From: DSOI01 sp041394885
GTDB taxonomy: Bacteria; Acidobacteriota; Terriglobia; Bryobacterales; Bryobacteraceae
DNA: 64,000 nt
NCBI GenBank assembly: GCA_041394885.1
Contig: JAWKHI010000002.1
Location: 284,546 to 348,545 of the forward strand
Direction: 5' to 3'
This document shows, piece after piece, positions 51,356 through 60,156 of this stretch; the stretch's first letter is position 1, and every line of letters begins with the position of its first letter. Made by a program: the position numbers and the translations under genes. The notes under the pieces were generated by a model. That model was not told where the DNA came from. It searched no databases and saw only the letters and a program-made list of their open reading frames with translations.

Positions 51356-52708
51356 GTGGCCCCGATCGTCGCTGAGTTCCATCAGGTCTCCAAGAGCTAT
51401 CCGATTTACCGGAAGCCGGCGGACCGGCTGAAAGAAATCCTCACGCTGAACCGGGTGTCTTTCCATGAGGACTTCTGGGCCCTGCGCGATGTCTCGTTCG
51501 AGATCCGCCGCGGCGAATCGTTCTGCGTCATCGGCGAGAACGGATCCGGGAAGAGCACGATGCTGCAGATCGTGGCCGGAATTCTCAATCCCAGCTCCGG
51601 CAAGGCCCGGGTGGATGGCAAGGTTTCGGCGCTGCTCGAACTGGGCTCTGGCTTCAATCCGGAGTTTTCCGGCCGCGACAATGTCTACTTGAACGCCGCC
51701 ATCCTCGGCTTGTCGGCGCGCGAAATCGACGCCCAGTACAAGGCCATCGAGGAGTTCGCCGAGATTGGCGACTTCATCAATCAACCCGTGAAGACATACT
51801 CGTCCGGCATGGCCGTGCGGCTGGCGTTCTCCGTGGCGATCCACGTGGACCCCGAGATTCTGCTGGTGGACGAAGCGCTCGCGGTGGGCGATATCTACTT
51901 CCGGCAACGCTGCATGCGCAAGGTGCATGAGCTCCGCTCCCGCGGGGTGACGATTCTGTTCGTGTCGCACTCGATGGGAGATGTGAAGGCGATCGGCGAT
52001 CGGACGCTTTGGCTTGACCATGGGCAAGTACGGGCATTAGGCTCCACCGATGCCGTGGTGGCGAAGTACCTGGCGGCAATGTCAGAGAAGGATTCGTCCT
52101 ACCTCGATTTGAAGGACGCTGGGGCACGGCCGGGCTTCGACGGCGAGACAACCACGCGGCTGGCTCCCGAGGTGGTTCGCTCGGTTCCGAACATCGATCA
52201 CCGCCATGGCGACGCCCGGGCACAGGTGATCGGCATCGCCGTCTACGATGAGCACGGGCAACCGCTTCACATGCTGCAACCGGAGACGCGCGTGGTGGTG
52301 CGCATCAGCGTGGAGGCGCGCGAGGCCGTGGCGCAGCCCAACATCGGCTTCATGCTGCGCAACCATATGGGGATCGACTTCGCGGGAACCAACAATTTGC
52401 GGGAAGGCGTGGAGCTACCCGCCATGCGGGCCGGCGACATCTATACCGTCGATTTTCACCTGGACCTGCCGTCGCTGTACCCATCGCACTTTTCCTTCTC
52501 CCCCGCCATTGCCGACGGTACGCTCATTCACTACAAAATGTGCGACTGGATCGATAACGCCATCACGCTCCAGATGAGCCATGGCGAGGGTGCGGTGTAC
52601 GGCTACCTTCACCTGCCGTGCCGTGTGGAGGTGAATGCGCGGCTGGGAGTGCCGTCTTCCGATGGAGTGGCGGCCGCCGAGGACGAGTGGATCCGCAAGT
52701 CCGGATAG
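51356..52708 (+). CDS. Polysaccharide-export ABC ATPase with Wzt-like C-terminal domain
   Basis: 450 residues, GTG start. Walker A GENGSGKST (about 60-68), signature YSSGMAVRLAFSVA (about 146), Walker B ILLVDEALAVGD (about 170), H-loop FVSHSM. After residue 270 the C-terminal domain (GIAVYDEHGQPLHML, IGFMLRNHMGIDFAGTNNLR) matches the carbohydrate-binding domain of Wzt/TagH-type exporters, which recognises the end of the glycan chain. The permease is not nearby. The 3' end overlaps the convergent desaturase by 100 bp. Confidence 0.9.
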   Translation: MAPIVAEFHQVSKSYPIYRKPADRLKEILTLNRVSFHEDFWALRDVSFEIRRGESFCVIGENGSGKSTMLQIVAGILNPSSGKARVDGKVSALLELGSGFNPEFSGRDNVYLNAAILGLSAREIDAQYKAIEEFAEIGDFINQPVKTYSSGMAVRLAFSVAIHVDPEILLVDEALAVGDIYFRQRCMRKVHELRSRGVTILFVSHSMGDVKAIGDRTLWLDHGQVRALGSTDAVVAKYLAAMSEKDSSYLDLKDAGARPGFDGETTTRLAPEVVRSVPNIDHRHGDARAQVIGIAVYDEHGQPLHMLQPETRVVVRISVEAREAVAQPNIGFMLRNHMGIDFAGTNNLREGVELPAMRAGDIYTVDFHLDLPSLYPSHFSFSPAIADGTLIHYKMCDWIDNAITLQMSHGEGAVYGYLHLPCRVEVNARLGVPSSDGVAAAEDEWIRKSG

Positions 52709-53556
52709 ATTACGTGCCGGGGCGGCGTCTTGAGGTCCCAGACCAGGCCGGCCGCGGCGAACGCCCGTAGCACCCAGTGCGTGAAGTCAACCTCCCACCA
52801 GCGGAAGCCCATTCTCGAAGACGACGGGTAATGGTGGTGGTTGTTGTGCCAGCCTTCGCCGCAGGTGAGCAGGGCGAGCCAGAAGTTGTTTCTGGATCCG
52901 TCGCCGGTGGGGTAGCGGACACTGCCGTAGACGTGAGCAAGCGAATTGATGGCGAAGGTGCCGTGATAGGTGAGGATGGTGGAAATGAGAAAGCCCCAGA
53001 CCATCATCTGGAGGCCGTTGGTGCCTAATTGCGGCGCGTAGCGCTCGAGCATGGTCCCGAGCAGGAAGGTCTGGGCGCCGAGAACGAGGCCCGGAACGGT
53101 GTGGTAGCGATTGAGCCAGACCAGTTCCGGAAACTTGTCGAACGGGCGGATCAGGCGCCATATCGTCTCATCGTGCCGAGTGCAGAGAATCCAGCCGGCG
53201 TGCGCCCACCAGAAACCGCGGCGCAGGGGAGAGTGGATGTCGCCGTCTTGGTCGGAGTGGGCGTGGTGGTGGCGGTGCAGGGACGCCCACCATAACGGCC
53301 CCTTTTGCATCGACATGGCGCCGGTCCAGACCAGGACGAACTGGAACAGGCGCCCGGTCTTGAAGCTGGCGTGAGCGAGGTAGCGATGATAGGCGGCGGT
53401 GATGCCGAACATCTTCACGTAGTAGAGGGCCACGCAAGCCGCGATTGCAGCCGGGCTCACGCCCACCCAAATGGGCAGCAGGAGCGAGGCATGGAGCACG
53501 AAAAAGGGGCTCGATCGCAGGAGGTGGAGCTTGTCGGGGTCCGCGGCGCCGGTCAA
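52609..53556 (-). CDS. Membrane fatty-acid (acyl-CoA-type) desaturase
   Basis: 315 residues. The three His boxes are complete: HRYLAH, HRHHHAHSD and EGWHNNHHHYP. Four membrane helices fit the delta-9 desaturase fold with a diiron centre. It puts a double bond into acyl chains, changing membrane fluidity. The C-terminal 50 residues after PPRHVIYPDLRIHSSS are extra and lie in the overlap with the ABC ATPase gene. Confidence 0.92.
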   Translation of the reverse strand: MTGAADPDKLHLLRSSPFFVLHASLLLPIWVGVSPAAIAACVALYYVKMFGITAAYHRYLAHASFKTGRLFQFVLVWTGAMSMQKGPLWWASLHRHHHAHSDQDGDIHSPLRRGFWWAHAGWILCTRHDETIWRLIRPFDKFPELVWLNRYHTVPGLVLGAQTFLLGTMLERYAPQLGTNGLQMMVWGFLISTILTYHGTFAINSLAHVYGSVRYPTGDGSRNNFWLALLTCGEGWHNNHHHYPSSSRMGFRWWEVDFTHWVLRAFAAAGLVWDLKTPPRHVIYPDLRIHSSSAAATPSEDGTPSRAFTSTRHGR

Positions 53557-53563
53557 TGTCGAT

Positions 53564-53962
53564 TTACTCTCCCAGGTACTGTAGCATCACGGTGCGCCGG
53601 TGCGGGTGAGACCGGTGCTCCACAACATAGATGCCCTGCCACGTCCCGAGAGTCATTTTTCCATCGGCCACCGGAATGCCGAGGCTGGTCTGGGTGAGCG
53701 CCGCCTTGATGTGGGCCGGCATGTCGTCGGGCCCCTCCATGGTGTGGCGGTAGAGGCGGTTGTCCTCAGGAGCGATCCGTGCGAAGAACCGCTCGAGATC
53801 GTGAACGACGTCGGGGTCGGCGTTTTCCTGGATGACCAGGGAGGCCGAGGTGTGGCGGATGAAGACGGTCAATAGCCCGCCGCGGGCTTCCACCCGGTCC
53901 AGCCATGCCGCCGCCTCGCGCGTGAATTCATAGAAGCCCTTGCCGCGCGTGGCGATGGTCAA
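53564..53962 (-). CDS. YjbQ family protein (UPF0047)
   Basis: 132 residues. Family blocks: GLLTVFIRHTSASLVIQENA, HTMEGPDDMPAHIKAAL and LGTWQGIYVVEHRSHPHRR. Crystal structures of the family show metal at His positions. Thiamine-phosphate synthase activity has been reported for relatives, but the physiological role is unclear. It starts 24 bp after the glmS stop. Confidence 0.93.
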   Translation of the reverse strand: MTIATRGKGFYEFTREAAAWLDRVEARGGLLTVFIRHTSASLVIQENADPDVVHDLERFFARIAPEDNRLYRHTMEGPDDMPAHIKAALTQTSLGIPVADGKMTLGTWQGIYVVEHRSHPHRRTVMLQYLGE

Positions 53963-53986
53963 TTGGGTGGATTGCTGCCGCAGCCG

Positions 53987-55843
53987 TTACTCCACCGTGA
54001 CGCTCTTGGCGAGATTGCGCGGCTGATCGACGTCGCAGCCGCGGCGGACAGCAATGTGATAGGCGAGCAGTTGCAGCGGGACGATCTCGAGGATCGGCAG
54101 GAGCAACTCGTTGGTTTCCGGAATCGCGATGACGTGACGGGCCACTTTCTTAACCTCGTCGACATCCTGCTCGCTGGCGACGGCGACGACGATGCCGCTG
54201 CGGGCGTTCACTTCCTGGATATTGGAGAGTGTCTTTTCGTAGCGGATGCGGCTGTCTTCGTTGCTGGAATCACGGGTGCATAGCACCACAACAGGGAGAT
54301 TCTCATCGATGAGCGCGTTGGGGCCGTGCTTCATCTCGCCGGCGGGATAGCCTTCGGCGTGGATGTAGGAGATCTCTTTGAGCTTGAGCGCGCCTTCGAG
54401 CGCGATCGGGTAGTGGATGCCGCGTCCGAGGAAGAGGAAGTCCGTGGCCTTGTAAAGCTCGCGGGCAAGGTCCTCATAGAAGGAATCGTTGGCGAGGACG
54501 GTTTCCATCTTGCCCGGAATGCGGAGCAATTCGAGGCCTAGCTTCTGCAAGGCCTTGTCTTCGGTACCGCGGCGGGATTGGGCCATGTGAAGCGCCAACT
54601 CGAACATCGCGGTCAACTGGCAGGAGAACGCCTTAGTGGAGGCGACGCCGATTTCCGGGCCGGCGTGCGTGAGAAGGTTGCCAGCCGCCTCGCGGGTGAT
54701 CATGGAGCCGACGACGTTACAGATGGCGAGGGTTTTCGAACCCTTGGACTTTGCCTCGCGCTGCGCGGCGAGGGTGTCAGCGGTCTCGCCGGACTGGGAG
54801 ATGACGACGGTGAGAACCGACGGATCGATGATCGGATCGCGGTACCGGAATTCGCTTCCGTAGTCGACCTCAACCGGAATCCGGGCCAGCTTCTCGATCA
54901 TGAACTTGCCGGCGAGGGCGGCATGCCAACTGGTTCCGCAGGCGACGACCTTGATGCTCTTGAACTCGACCATCTCGCGTGCGGTGAGATTGACCTCGTC
55001 GAGGAAGACGTGGCCGGTTTCCTGGCTGACGCGGCCGAGCATGGTGTCGCGAAGGGCGCGAGGCTGCTCAAAGATTTCCTTGAGCATGAAGTGCTTGTAG
55101 CCGCCCTTTTCGGCCATGATCGGATCCCAGAGAATGTGGGAGACGTTGCGCTTGAGAGACTTGCCGTCGAAATCGGTGAGTTGTACGCCTTCTTCGGTGA
55201 GGATGGCCAGATCTCCGTCGTCGAGGAAGATCATGTCGCGGGTGTGGCTGAGGATGGCGGGGACGTCGGAGGCGAGAAAATACTCACCGTCGCCGATGCC
55301 GATCACGGCCGGGGGGCCCGAGCGGGCGCCGACGATCTTGCCGGGGTCCTTGCCGGAAATCACACCGAGCGCGAACACGCCGGTCAGTTGGCGGACGGCC
55401 TTGCGGACGGCGTCCTCGAGAGGTCCGTCGAGATATTTAGCGATGAGGTGGGCAATGACTTCGGTGTCGGTCTCGGAGCGGAATACGTGGCCTTCTGACT
55501 CCAGCTGGTGTTTGAGGGACAGATAGTTCTCGACGATCCCGTTGTGAACCACGACGACGTCGCGGTTGGTGTCGGAATGCGGGTGGGCATTTTCTTCCGT
55601 GGGCCGGCCGTGGGTGGCCCACCGGGTGTGGCCGACGCCATAGTGTCCGGCGACGGGCTTGTCGCGCACTTGATCTTCGAGGTTCCGGAGTTTTCCTTCC
55701 GCCCGGCGGACGATGATCTCGCTCCCGCCGTTGAGGACAGCCAAGCCGGCCGAGTCATAGCCGCGATACTCGAGTCTTTTCAAACCATCGAGAATGATGG
55801 GGGCCGCGCTGCGCTTACCGATGTAGCCTACGATTCCGCACAT
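53987..55843 (-). CDS. glmS: Glutamine--fructose-6-phosphate aminotransferase
   Basis: 618 residues, full length. Catalytic Cys is residue 2 (MCGIVGYIGK), followed by the glutaminase domain (HTRWATHGRPTEENAHPHSD). The two SIS domains have ACGTSWHAALAGKFMIEKL, TVVISQSGETADTLAA and LGRGIHYPIALEGALKLKEI. It makes glucosamine-6-phosphate for peptidoglycan. No glmS ribozyme is expected, and I see none in the short 65-bp upstream gap. Confidence 0.97.
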   Translation of the reverse strand: MCGIVGYIGKRSAAPIILDGLKRLEYRGYDSAGLAVLNGGSEIIVRRAEGKLRNLEDQVRDKPVAGHYGVGHTRWATHGRPTEENAHPHSDTNRDVVVVHNGIVENYLSLKHQLESEGHVFRSETDTEVIAHLIAKYLDGPLEDAVRKAVRQLTGVFALGVISGKDPGKIVGARSGPPAVIGIGDGEYFLASDVPAILSHTRDMIFLDDGDLAILTEEGVQLTDFDGKSLKRNVSHILWDPIMAEKGGYKHFMLKEIFEQPRALRDTMLGRVSQETGHVFLDEVNLTAREMVEFKSIKVVACGTSWHAALAGKFMIEKLARIPVEVDYGSEFRYRDPIIDPSVLTVVISQSGETADTLAAQREAKSKGSKTLAICNVVGSMITREAAGNLLTHAGPEIGVASTKAFSCQLTAMFELALHMAQSRRGTEDKALQKLGLELLRIPGKMETVLANDSFYEDLARELYKATDFLFLGRGIHYPIALEGALKLKEISYIHAEGYPAGEMKHGPNALIDENLPVVVLCTRDSSNEDSRIRYEKTLSNIQEVNARSGIVVAVASEQDVDEVKKVARHVIAIPETNELLLPILEIVPLQLLAYHIAVRRGCDVDQPRNLAKSVTVE

Positions 55844-55908
55844 ATACAGATACCTTCGGTTGGTTGGTCACTAAGGTTTAGGAGGCGCGGCGGCCTCGGG
55901 CTGTGGAC

Positions 55909-56154
55909 TTACGCGGTCCACTCAACCCGGTATTCTTCGATAACGGGATTGGCTAGAATTTCGTGCGCGATTTCGTCAACATGCTTTTTCGCCATGGCGG
56001 CGTCGGCGCCGTCGGCCACCTCGATTTCGAAGACCTTCCCCTGCCGGACTTCGCGGATATCCCCGTAGCCCCGGCTGGCTAGCGAGGCGCGGATGGTTTG
56101 CCCCTGGGGATCGAGAACGGTCTTCTTCAGCGAAACGTAGACGCGCGCAGTCAT
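55909..56154 (-). CDS. purS: Phosphoribosylformylglycinamidine synthase subunit PurS
   Basis: 81 residues from ATG 56154. The N-terminus ARVYVSLKKTVLDPQGQTI and LASRGYGDIREVRQGKVFEI are typical. It helps the PurL/PurQ complex carry ammonia in purine synthesis. purL and purQ are not in the window. A GTG at 56184 would add ten residues and lies inside the preceding gene, so it is not used. Confidence 0.93.
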   Translation of the reverse strand: MTARVYVSLKKTVLDPQGQTIRASLASRGYGDIREVRQGKVFEIEVADGADAAMAKKHVDEIAHEILANPVIEEYRVEWTA

Positions 56155-56176
56155 CTCACCTGATTCTACCGCGCCG

Positions 56177-57592
56177 TCAGTCACGGGTGCGCGGCATGCG
56201 TACGGCTTTGCCGGGCAATACGCCTTCTCTCAATCGGCCGTTTTCGACGACAACTACACCGGAGACGAGGACGGTATCGATTCCCTCCGATGGAAGGGTG
56301 GGTTGGCGGAAGGTGGCATGGTCGGAGACGCGGACGGGATCGAAGACGACGAGGTCGGCGTCGGCGCCGCGGGAAATGCGGCCTTTGGCGGCAAGGCCGG
56401 CTCGCTGGGCCGGCTGGAAACTCATCTTCGACACGGCGTCGAGGAGCGACAGCGTCTGCCGCTCACGGACGAAGTGGCCGAGGACGCGGGCGAAGGTTCC
56501 GGCGCCGCGGGGATGACCCTTTCCGTGCTCGATGACGCCATCGCTCGCGATCATGGTGAGCGGGTGGGCGACGGCCTGTTCGACGATAGGGCCGGGAATC
56601 ATGTGCATGATGACCATGCCGCCCAACTTGCGGTAGCGGTCGAAGCTATCCGGGGTGAGCCTTTCGCCGGTGGCCACCCACTCGACACGATCGAAGGTGA
56701 TGCCGAGGATGTTCTGCCATCCGGGATCGAACATGGCGGACTGGAGTTCGGTCATGGCCGCTTCATAGGGGTAGCACTCGGTGGTGATATCCATGCCGCG
56801 ACGACGGGCCAGGGAGATGGTGTCGAGCAGGACGGGCGTTTGCGCGAGTCCGGACGAGGTGATGTGGACCACATGGACGGGAGCGCCGGTGACGGCGGCG
56901 TTGGCGATGACCTCCTGGAGGGCGGTGAGCGCGTCTGGGGCCGCCGCGCCCATGTGGCGGATATGGACGAACGCGGGCCGTGAAAACCGGGCGGCGAGCT
57001 TGAACATCTCGAGGATCTCTTCGCGGGAGGCGGCGGGGGTGTACTGGATGCCGAAGCCGACGCCGAGGGCGCCCTCGCGGAGGCCGCGTTCGATGTGGGT
57101 CTTCATGAGAGTGATCTGTTCGGGATTGGCAGCTTTACGCGCTCCGTCGCCGGTAGGGACGAGAGTGGTGCTGGGGTCATTCATGACGCGGATGCGGGCC
57201 GGAGGGTGGCCGACGCTGACGCCGGAATGGATAATGCGCTTGCCTTCGCGCTGGTTGTACCAGGCGGCGACGTCGAGGGTTCCGATTTCCAGTTCGAGAG
57301 CCGTGGTGACGCCGTCGCGCACCTGGTAGCGCTGGTTCTCCTCGTCTTGCCCGTGGGCGTGCAGGTCAATGAAGCCGGGAGCGACGATCTTTCCGGAGGC
57401 GTCGATGATGGCGGCGCCGGAGAGCGGAGAGTCCGAGATGGCGGCGATGGCGCCGTTGCGGATGCCGATGTCGCGGACGGCGTCCAGGCGGGTGGCAGGG
57501 TCAAGGACGCGGCCGCGGCGCAGGACGAGGTCGTAGGTTTGGGCGTGGCACAGCAGGGAGGCGAGGAAGGCGATGCCGATGCGAACGATCAT
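56177..57592 (-). CDS. Exported D-aminoacylase-type amidohydrolase
   Basis: 471 residues from ATG 57592. Signal peptide IVRIGIAFLASLLCHA. The amidohydrolase beta-barrel shows GFIDLHAHGQDEE (first metal His pair), GALGVGFGIQYTPAAS, AFVHIRHMG, VVHITSSGLAQTP, and the late Asp in MIASDGVIEHGKGHPRG. It probably removes acyl groups from N-acyl-D-amino acids or similar, releasing D-amino acids from peptidoglycan debris. The frame is open far upstream, but that lacks the signal peptide. Confidence 0.83.
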   Translation of the reverse strand: MIVRIGIAFLASLLCHAQTYDLVLRRGRVLDPATRLDAVRDIGIRNGAIAAISDSPLSGAAIIDASGKIVAPGFIDLHAHGQDEENQRYQVRDGVTTALELEIGTLDVAAWYNQREGKRIIHSGVSVGHPPARIRVMNDPSTTLVPTGDGARKAANPEQITLMKTHIERGLREGALGVGFGIQYTPAASREEILEMFKLAARFSRPAFVHIRHMGAAAPDALTALQEVIANAAVTGAPVHVVHITSSGLAQTPVLLDTISLARRRGMDITTECYPYEAAMTELQSAMFDPGWQNILGITFDRVEWVATGERLTPDSFDRYRKLGGMVIMHMIPGPIVEQAVAHPLTMIASDGVIEHGKGHPRGAGTFARVLGHFVRERQTLSLLDAVSKMSFQPAQRAGLAAKGRISRGADADLVVFDPVRVSDHATFRQPTLPSEGIDTVLVSGVVVVENGRLREGVLPGKAVRMPRTRD

Positions 57593-57647
57593 GGTATGGA
57601 ATTGTCGCACGGCGGGGTGCCCGGGCGCGTGGTTTTGGGTTTGGATC

Positions 57648-57704
57648 GGGTTTGTTCCGATTGGCAAGCTATTGATTATATGTGGGTTCACTGGGTTTGT
57701 TCCG
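57648..57704 (-). promoter_or_regulatory. Promoter with paired 12-bp direct repeats (amidohydrolase)
   Basis: The 57593-57970 gap holds a perfect minus-strand -10 TATAAT (57680-57675) and a -35-like GGAACA (57703-57698), 17 bp apart. The motif GGGTTTGTTCCG occurs on the plus strand at 57648-57659 and again at 57693-57704, so one copy overlaps the -35 box and one lies in the early transcribed part. Nothing else coding is seen in the gap, apart from the terminator at 57916. Confidence 0.5.
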
Positions 57705-57915
57705 GGATTTCGCGTGATTCCGGGCGGCGGACGGACCTGATCGAGTGCGTGGGCTGGATCCACTTGGCCCGGATCATAGCGAAGGGGGATTGGGCGGGCG
57801 CAAACCCGAGGGGGTGCGCAGGGCAAGGCGTTGGAACGGTAAGTGGCGGCGGATGTTGGGCAAAGTTGGAATGGGGAGGGATTTTCGCGACCGGCGCGAT
57901 GCTCACGAAAAGAAG

Positions 57916-57943
57916 AAGCCCTCCCGGTCCAAGGGGAGGGCTT
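57916..57943 (-). terminator. Rho-independent terminator of the PEP-CTERM gene
   Basis: AAGCCCTCCC and GGGAGGGCTT form a 10-bp perfect stem with an 8-base loop, followed on the minus strand by CTTCTTTTC. It begins 27 bp after the stop of the PEP-CTERM gene and separates it from the amidohydrolase promoter. Confidence 0.85.
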
Positions 57944-57970
57944 GGGTCGTCGACGGTCTGGTTGCCGAGC

Positions 57971-58669
57971 CTAGCGGGAGCGGCGGCGGCGAATGGCGCC
58001 GACAGCGAGCAGTGGGAGACCGATTAACAACGCCGTGGCCGGCTCCGGAACGGGAGCGGCGGTGTTGAGGCGGATGTGGGCAAAGTTCTCGCTGGCGGAA
58101 TCCGCGTTGAAAGCACCGTCCAACACCGTTACGGGGCCTACGACGAAGGAAGGATCCGGGGTGTTGAAGCCGAAAAAGGTGACTTCGTTGTGAGCAGTGG
58201 CACCCTGTCCCCATCCATCCGGTGTGGTATTGAACTGGACCATGTACGAATTTCCGGCGATAAAGGTGAAATCGACCGCGACGTCGTAAAACGCCGTTGG
58301 CGTGCCCTGTGGGCCCAACGCACCGACGATGCCGAGGGAACCGGTAGCGAGCAGCGCGCCGCGGGTGCCTAAATTGTTGAGGCCGGCTGTGCCGAAATTG
58401 TCGATCGCGTAGATGAACACGTCGAGGCCGGTGGTGTCTGGCCCGGGCGTTACATTGCCGAAGGGGTTGAAATCGATTCCGGCGGAATCGATGGTGAACG
58501 TGCTGTCGGCAAAGATCTGCACTCCGATTTGGGAATTACCGATGTCGATACCGGTGAAGGGTGCAAAGGGCGGGTTTGGGGGCGTTAGAGTAAGAAACGC
58601 TGCGCTAGCGGGCGCCAGCGCGAAGAGGCTGGCGGCGGCCAAGACAGCGGTTTGAGCGAGTGACTTCAT
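57971..58669 (-). CDS. PEP-CTERM exported protein
   Basis: 232 residues. Signal peptide (LAQTAVLAAASLFALAPASA), a beta-rich middle with Gly/Asp/Asn repeats, and a C-terminal sorting signal: VPEPATALLIGL, then a hydrophobic helix, then RRRRSR. These are cut and sorted by an exosortase in the outer envelope. The middle domain has no known fold by sight (segments IGNSQIGVQIFADSTF and GLDVFIYAIDNFG). It stands alone between a terminator and a large intergenic region. Confidence 0.92.
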   Translation of the reverse strand: MKSLAQTAVLAAASLFALAPASAAFLTLTPPNPPFAPFTGIDIGNSQIGVQIFADSTFTIDSAGIDFNPFGNVTPGPDTTGLDVFIYAIDNFGTAGLNNLGTRGALLATGSLGIVGALGPQGTPTAFYDVAVDFTFIAGNSYMVQFNTTPDGWGQGATAHNEVTFFGFNTPDPSFVVGPVTVLDGAFNADSASENFAHIRLNTAAPVPEPATALLIGLPLLAVGAIRRRRSR

Positions 58670-59131
58670 TAGGCCCTGTCTCCTGAGGATTTAAATTGGC
58701 CATACGAGCCCGCAAACATCCACGCGGGCAGTCGCGCGACCGTACTTTAGAAGGTATCACTTTCCTCAGAAATTACCAGTAAAACATGTCGACGTATGGA
58801 TGAAATTGGTACTGACTTTCAACACTGATAGTCCCATTACGGTACCCTCCTGCCAGCCGAGGTGCTTCGTACCAGTACTTCCGCCGGTCCGGAGACGGCA
58901 TTTCCACACTGGAATTTCCGGTTGAATCGGCGAGGATTATCGCTATCTTAAGCCTTTGAAAGACCGCAACAGTGGTACCGGTACGCACAGAGGGCCGACG
59001 ACTGAGGAGCAAGAGCGGCGCACTCCCGCGGCAGTGGCAGTGCGATTCGACATCACTTGGAGCAGGGGCCGCGCCGCGGCCGCGGTGATCTGCGCGGGGC
59101 GCAGTACAGCGGGTTGCGATATGATCATGGA
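58670..59131. other. Intergenic region, 462 bp
   Basis: The gap is less GC-rich than its surroundings. In the likely leader of the PEP-CTERM gene lies a hairpin GCCCGC/GCGGGC (58708-58729) next to a palindrome GTCGCGCGAC (58731-58740). A 121-codon frame on the minus strand (58773-59138) has no recognisable motif and no good start site, so it is not called. TATGAT at 59120 may be the -10 of the aldo/keto reductase gene. No clear remnant of another gene is seen. Confidence 0.5.
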
Positions 59132-60109
59132 ATGCCAATCACGCGACGCACGTTTCTCGAAGCGATTCCATTTGGCGCGGCCGCACAGGCCGCGATGGGA
59201 GCGGCGACCGATCCCAAAACCGGCATGCCCACGCGGGTGCTGGGAAAGACCGGCGCTCGTGTGTCGGTGGCTGGGATGGGTTGCGGGTCCCGCTTGTTGA
59301 GCTACGGGAGCGAAGACAAGGCCGTGGAGGCGCTGCACAAGGCGATGTCGCTGGGTGTTACCTATATCGACACCGCCTACGGTTACGGCAGCGGCAAGAG
59401 CGAAGGATGGGTGGGGAAGGCGATTCAAGGCCGGCGCAATGGCCTTTGGATCGCGACGAAGATCAATGAGCGGGATGGGGCGAAGGCGGAGAAGATCCTG
59501 GAAGGATCGATGAAGCGCCTCGGCGTGGATCAGGTGGACCTGATCCACGTACACTCGCTGCTGGGCGCCGACGATTTGGCGAAGGTGGAGGCCGCCGACG
59601 GCGTTCTGAAGGTCCTATACAAACTGCGCGAACAGAAGGTGACACGGTTCATCGGGGTGACGAGCCACACGGATCCGACGACCCTGAAGACCGCCCTGGA
59701 GCGTCACGATTTCGACTGCACCCAGATGGCATTGAACGCGGCGCTGGTTGGGATGACTAACGGCAAGGGCGGGATGATCATCAACCGGGAGATGAAAGAC
59801 AGCTTCGAGCACATCGCGCTGCCAGTGGCCCTGAAGAAGAAGATGGGCGTGACGGCGATGAAGCTTTTCGCGCAGGATGGGCTGGTAAACGCGGCGCCGA
59901 TCGAAACGCTGATCCGGTACGCGTTGTCACTGCCGGTGGCGGCGGGGGTTATGGGAATGCCGAAGCTCGAATTCATCGACGAGAACATCGGCCTGGCGAA
60001 AGCGTTCAAGCCGCTGAAGCGACTCGAGATGAAGGAACTAAGCGAGAAAATGAGCCAGGAGCATAAGGCTCGCCTGGACCTGTTTTTCTCTGACCACGTA
60101 GACGCCTGA
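59132..60109 (+). CDS. Tat-exported aldo/keto reductase
   Basis: 325 residues from ATG 59132. The N-terminus ITRRTFLEAIPFGAAA is a twin-arginine signal. The AKR barrel has YIDTAYGYGSGKSE with catalytic Asp and Tyr, then WIATKIN with the Lys, LIHVHSLLG with the His, and FIGVTSHTD. Such periplasmic family members usually act on sugars or aldehydes; substrate unknown. An upstream GTG-like extension would lose the Tat signal. Confidence 0.87.
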   Translation: MPITRRTFLEAIPFGAAAQAAMGAATDPKTGMPTRVLGKTGARVSVAGMGCGSRLLSYGSEDKAVEALHKAMSLGVTYIDTAYGYGSGKSEGWVGKAIQGRRNGLWIATKINERDGAKAEKILEGSMKRLGVDQVDLIHVHSLLGADDLAKVEAADGVLKVLYKLREQKVTRFIGVTSHTDPTTLKTALERHDFDCTQMALNAALVGMTNGKGGMIINREMKDSFEHIALPVALKKKMGVTAMKLFAQDGLVNAAPIETLIRYALSLPVAAGVMGMPKLEFIDENIGLAKAFKPLKRLEMKELSEKMSQEHKARLDLFFSDHVDA

Positions 60110-60156
60110 TCGTAGCGGACGTCTGACATCGGAGCCGGGACGCGGGGCGCGCCGGT

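Noticed and set aside
55844..55908. A glmS ribozyme upstream of glmS
   Set aside because: The gap is only 65 bp and shows none of the ribozyme's conserved core; the element is typical of Firmicutes.
58773..59138. A 121-codon minus-strand frame in the large intergenic region
   Set aside because: No motif, no ribosome binding site, and its 5' end runs into the start of the aldo/keto reductase gene.
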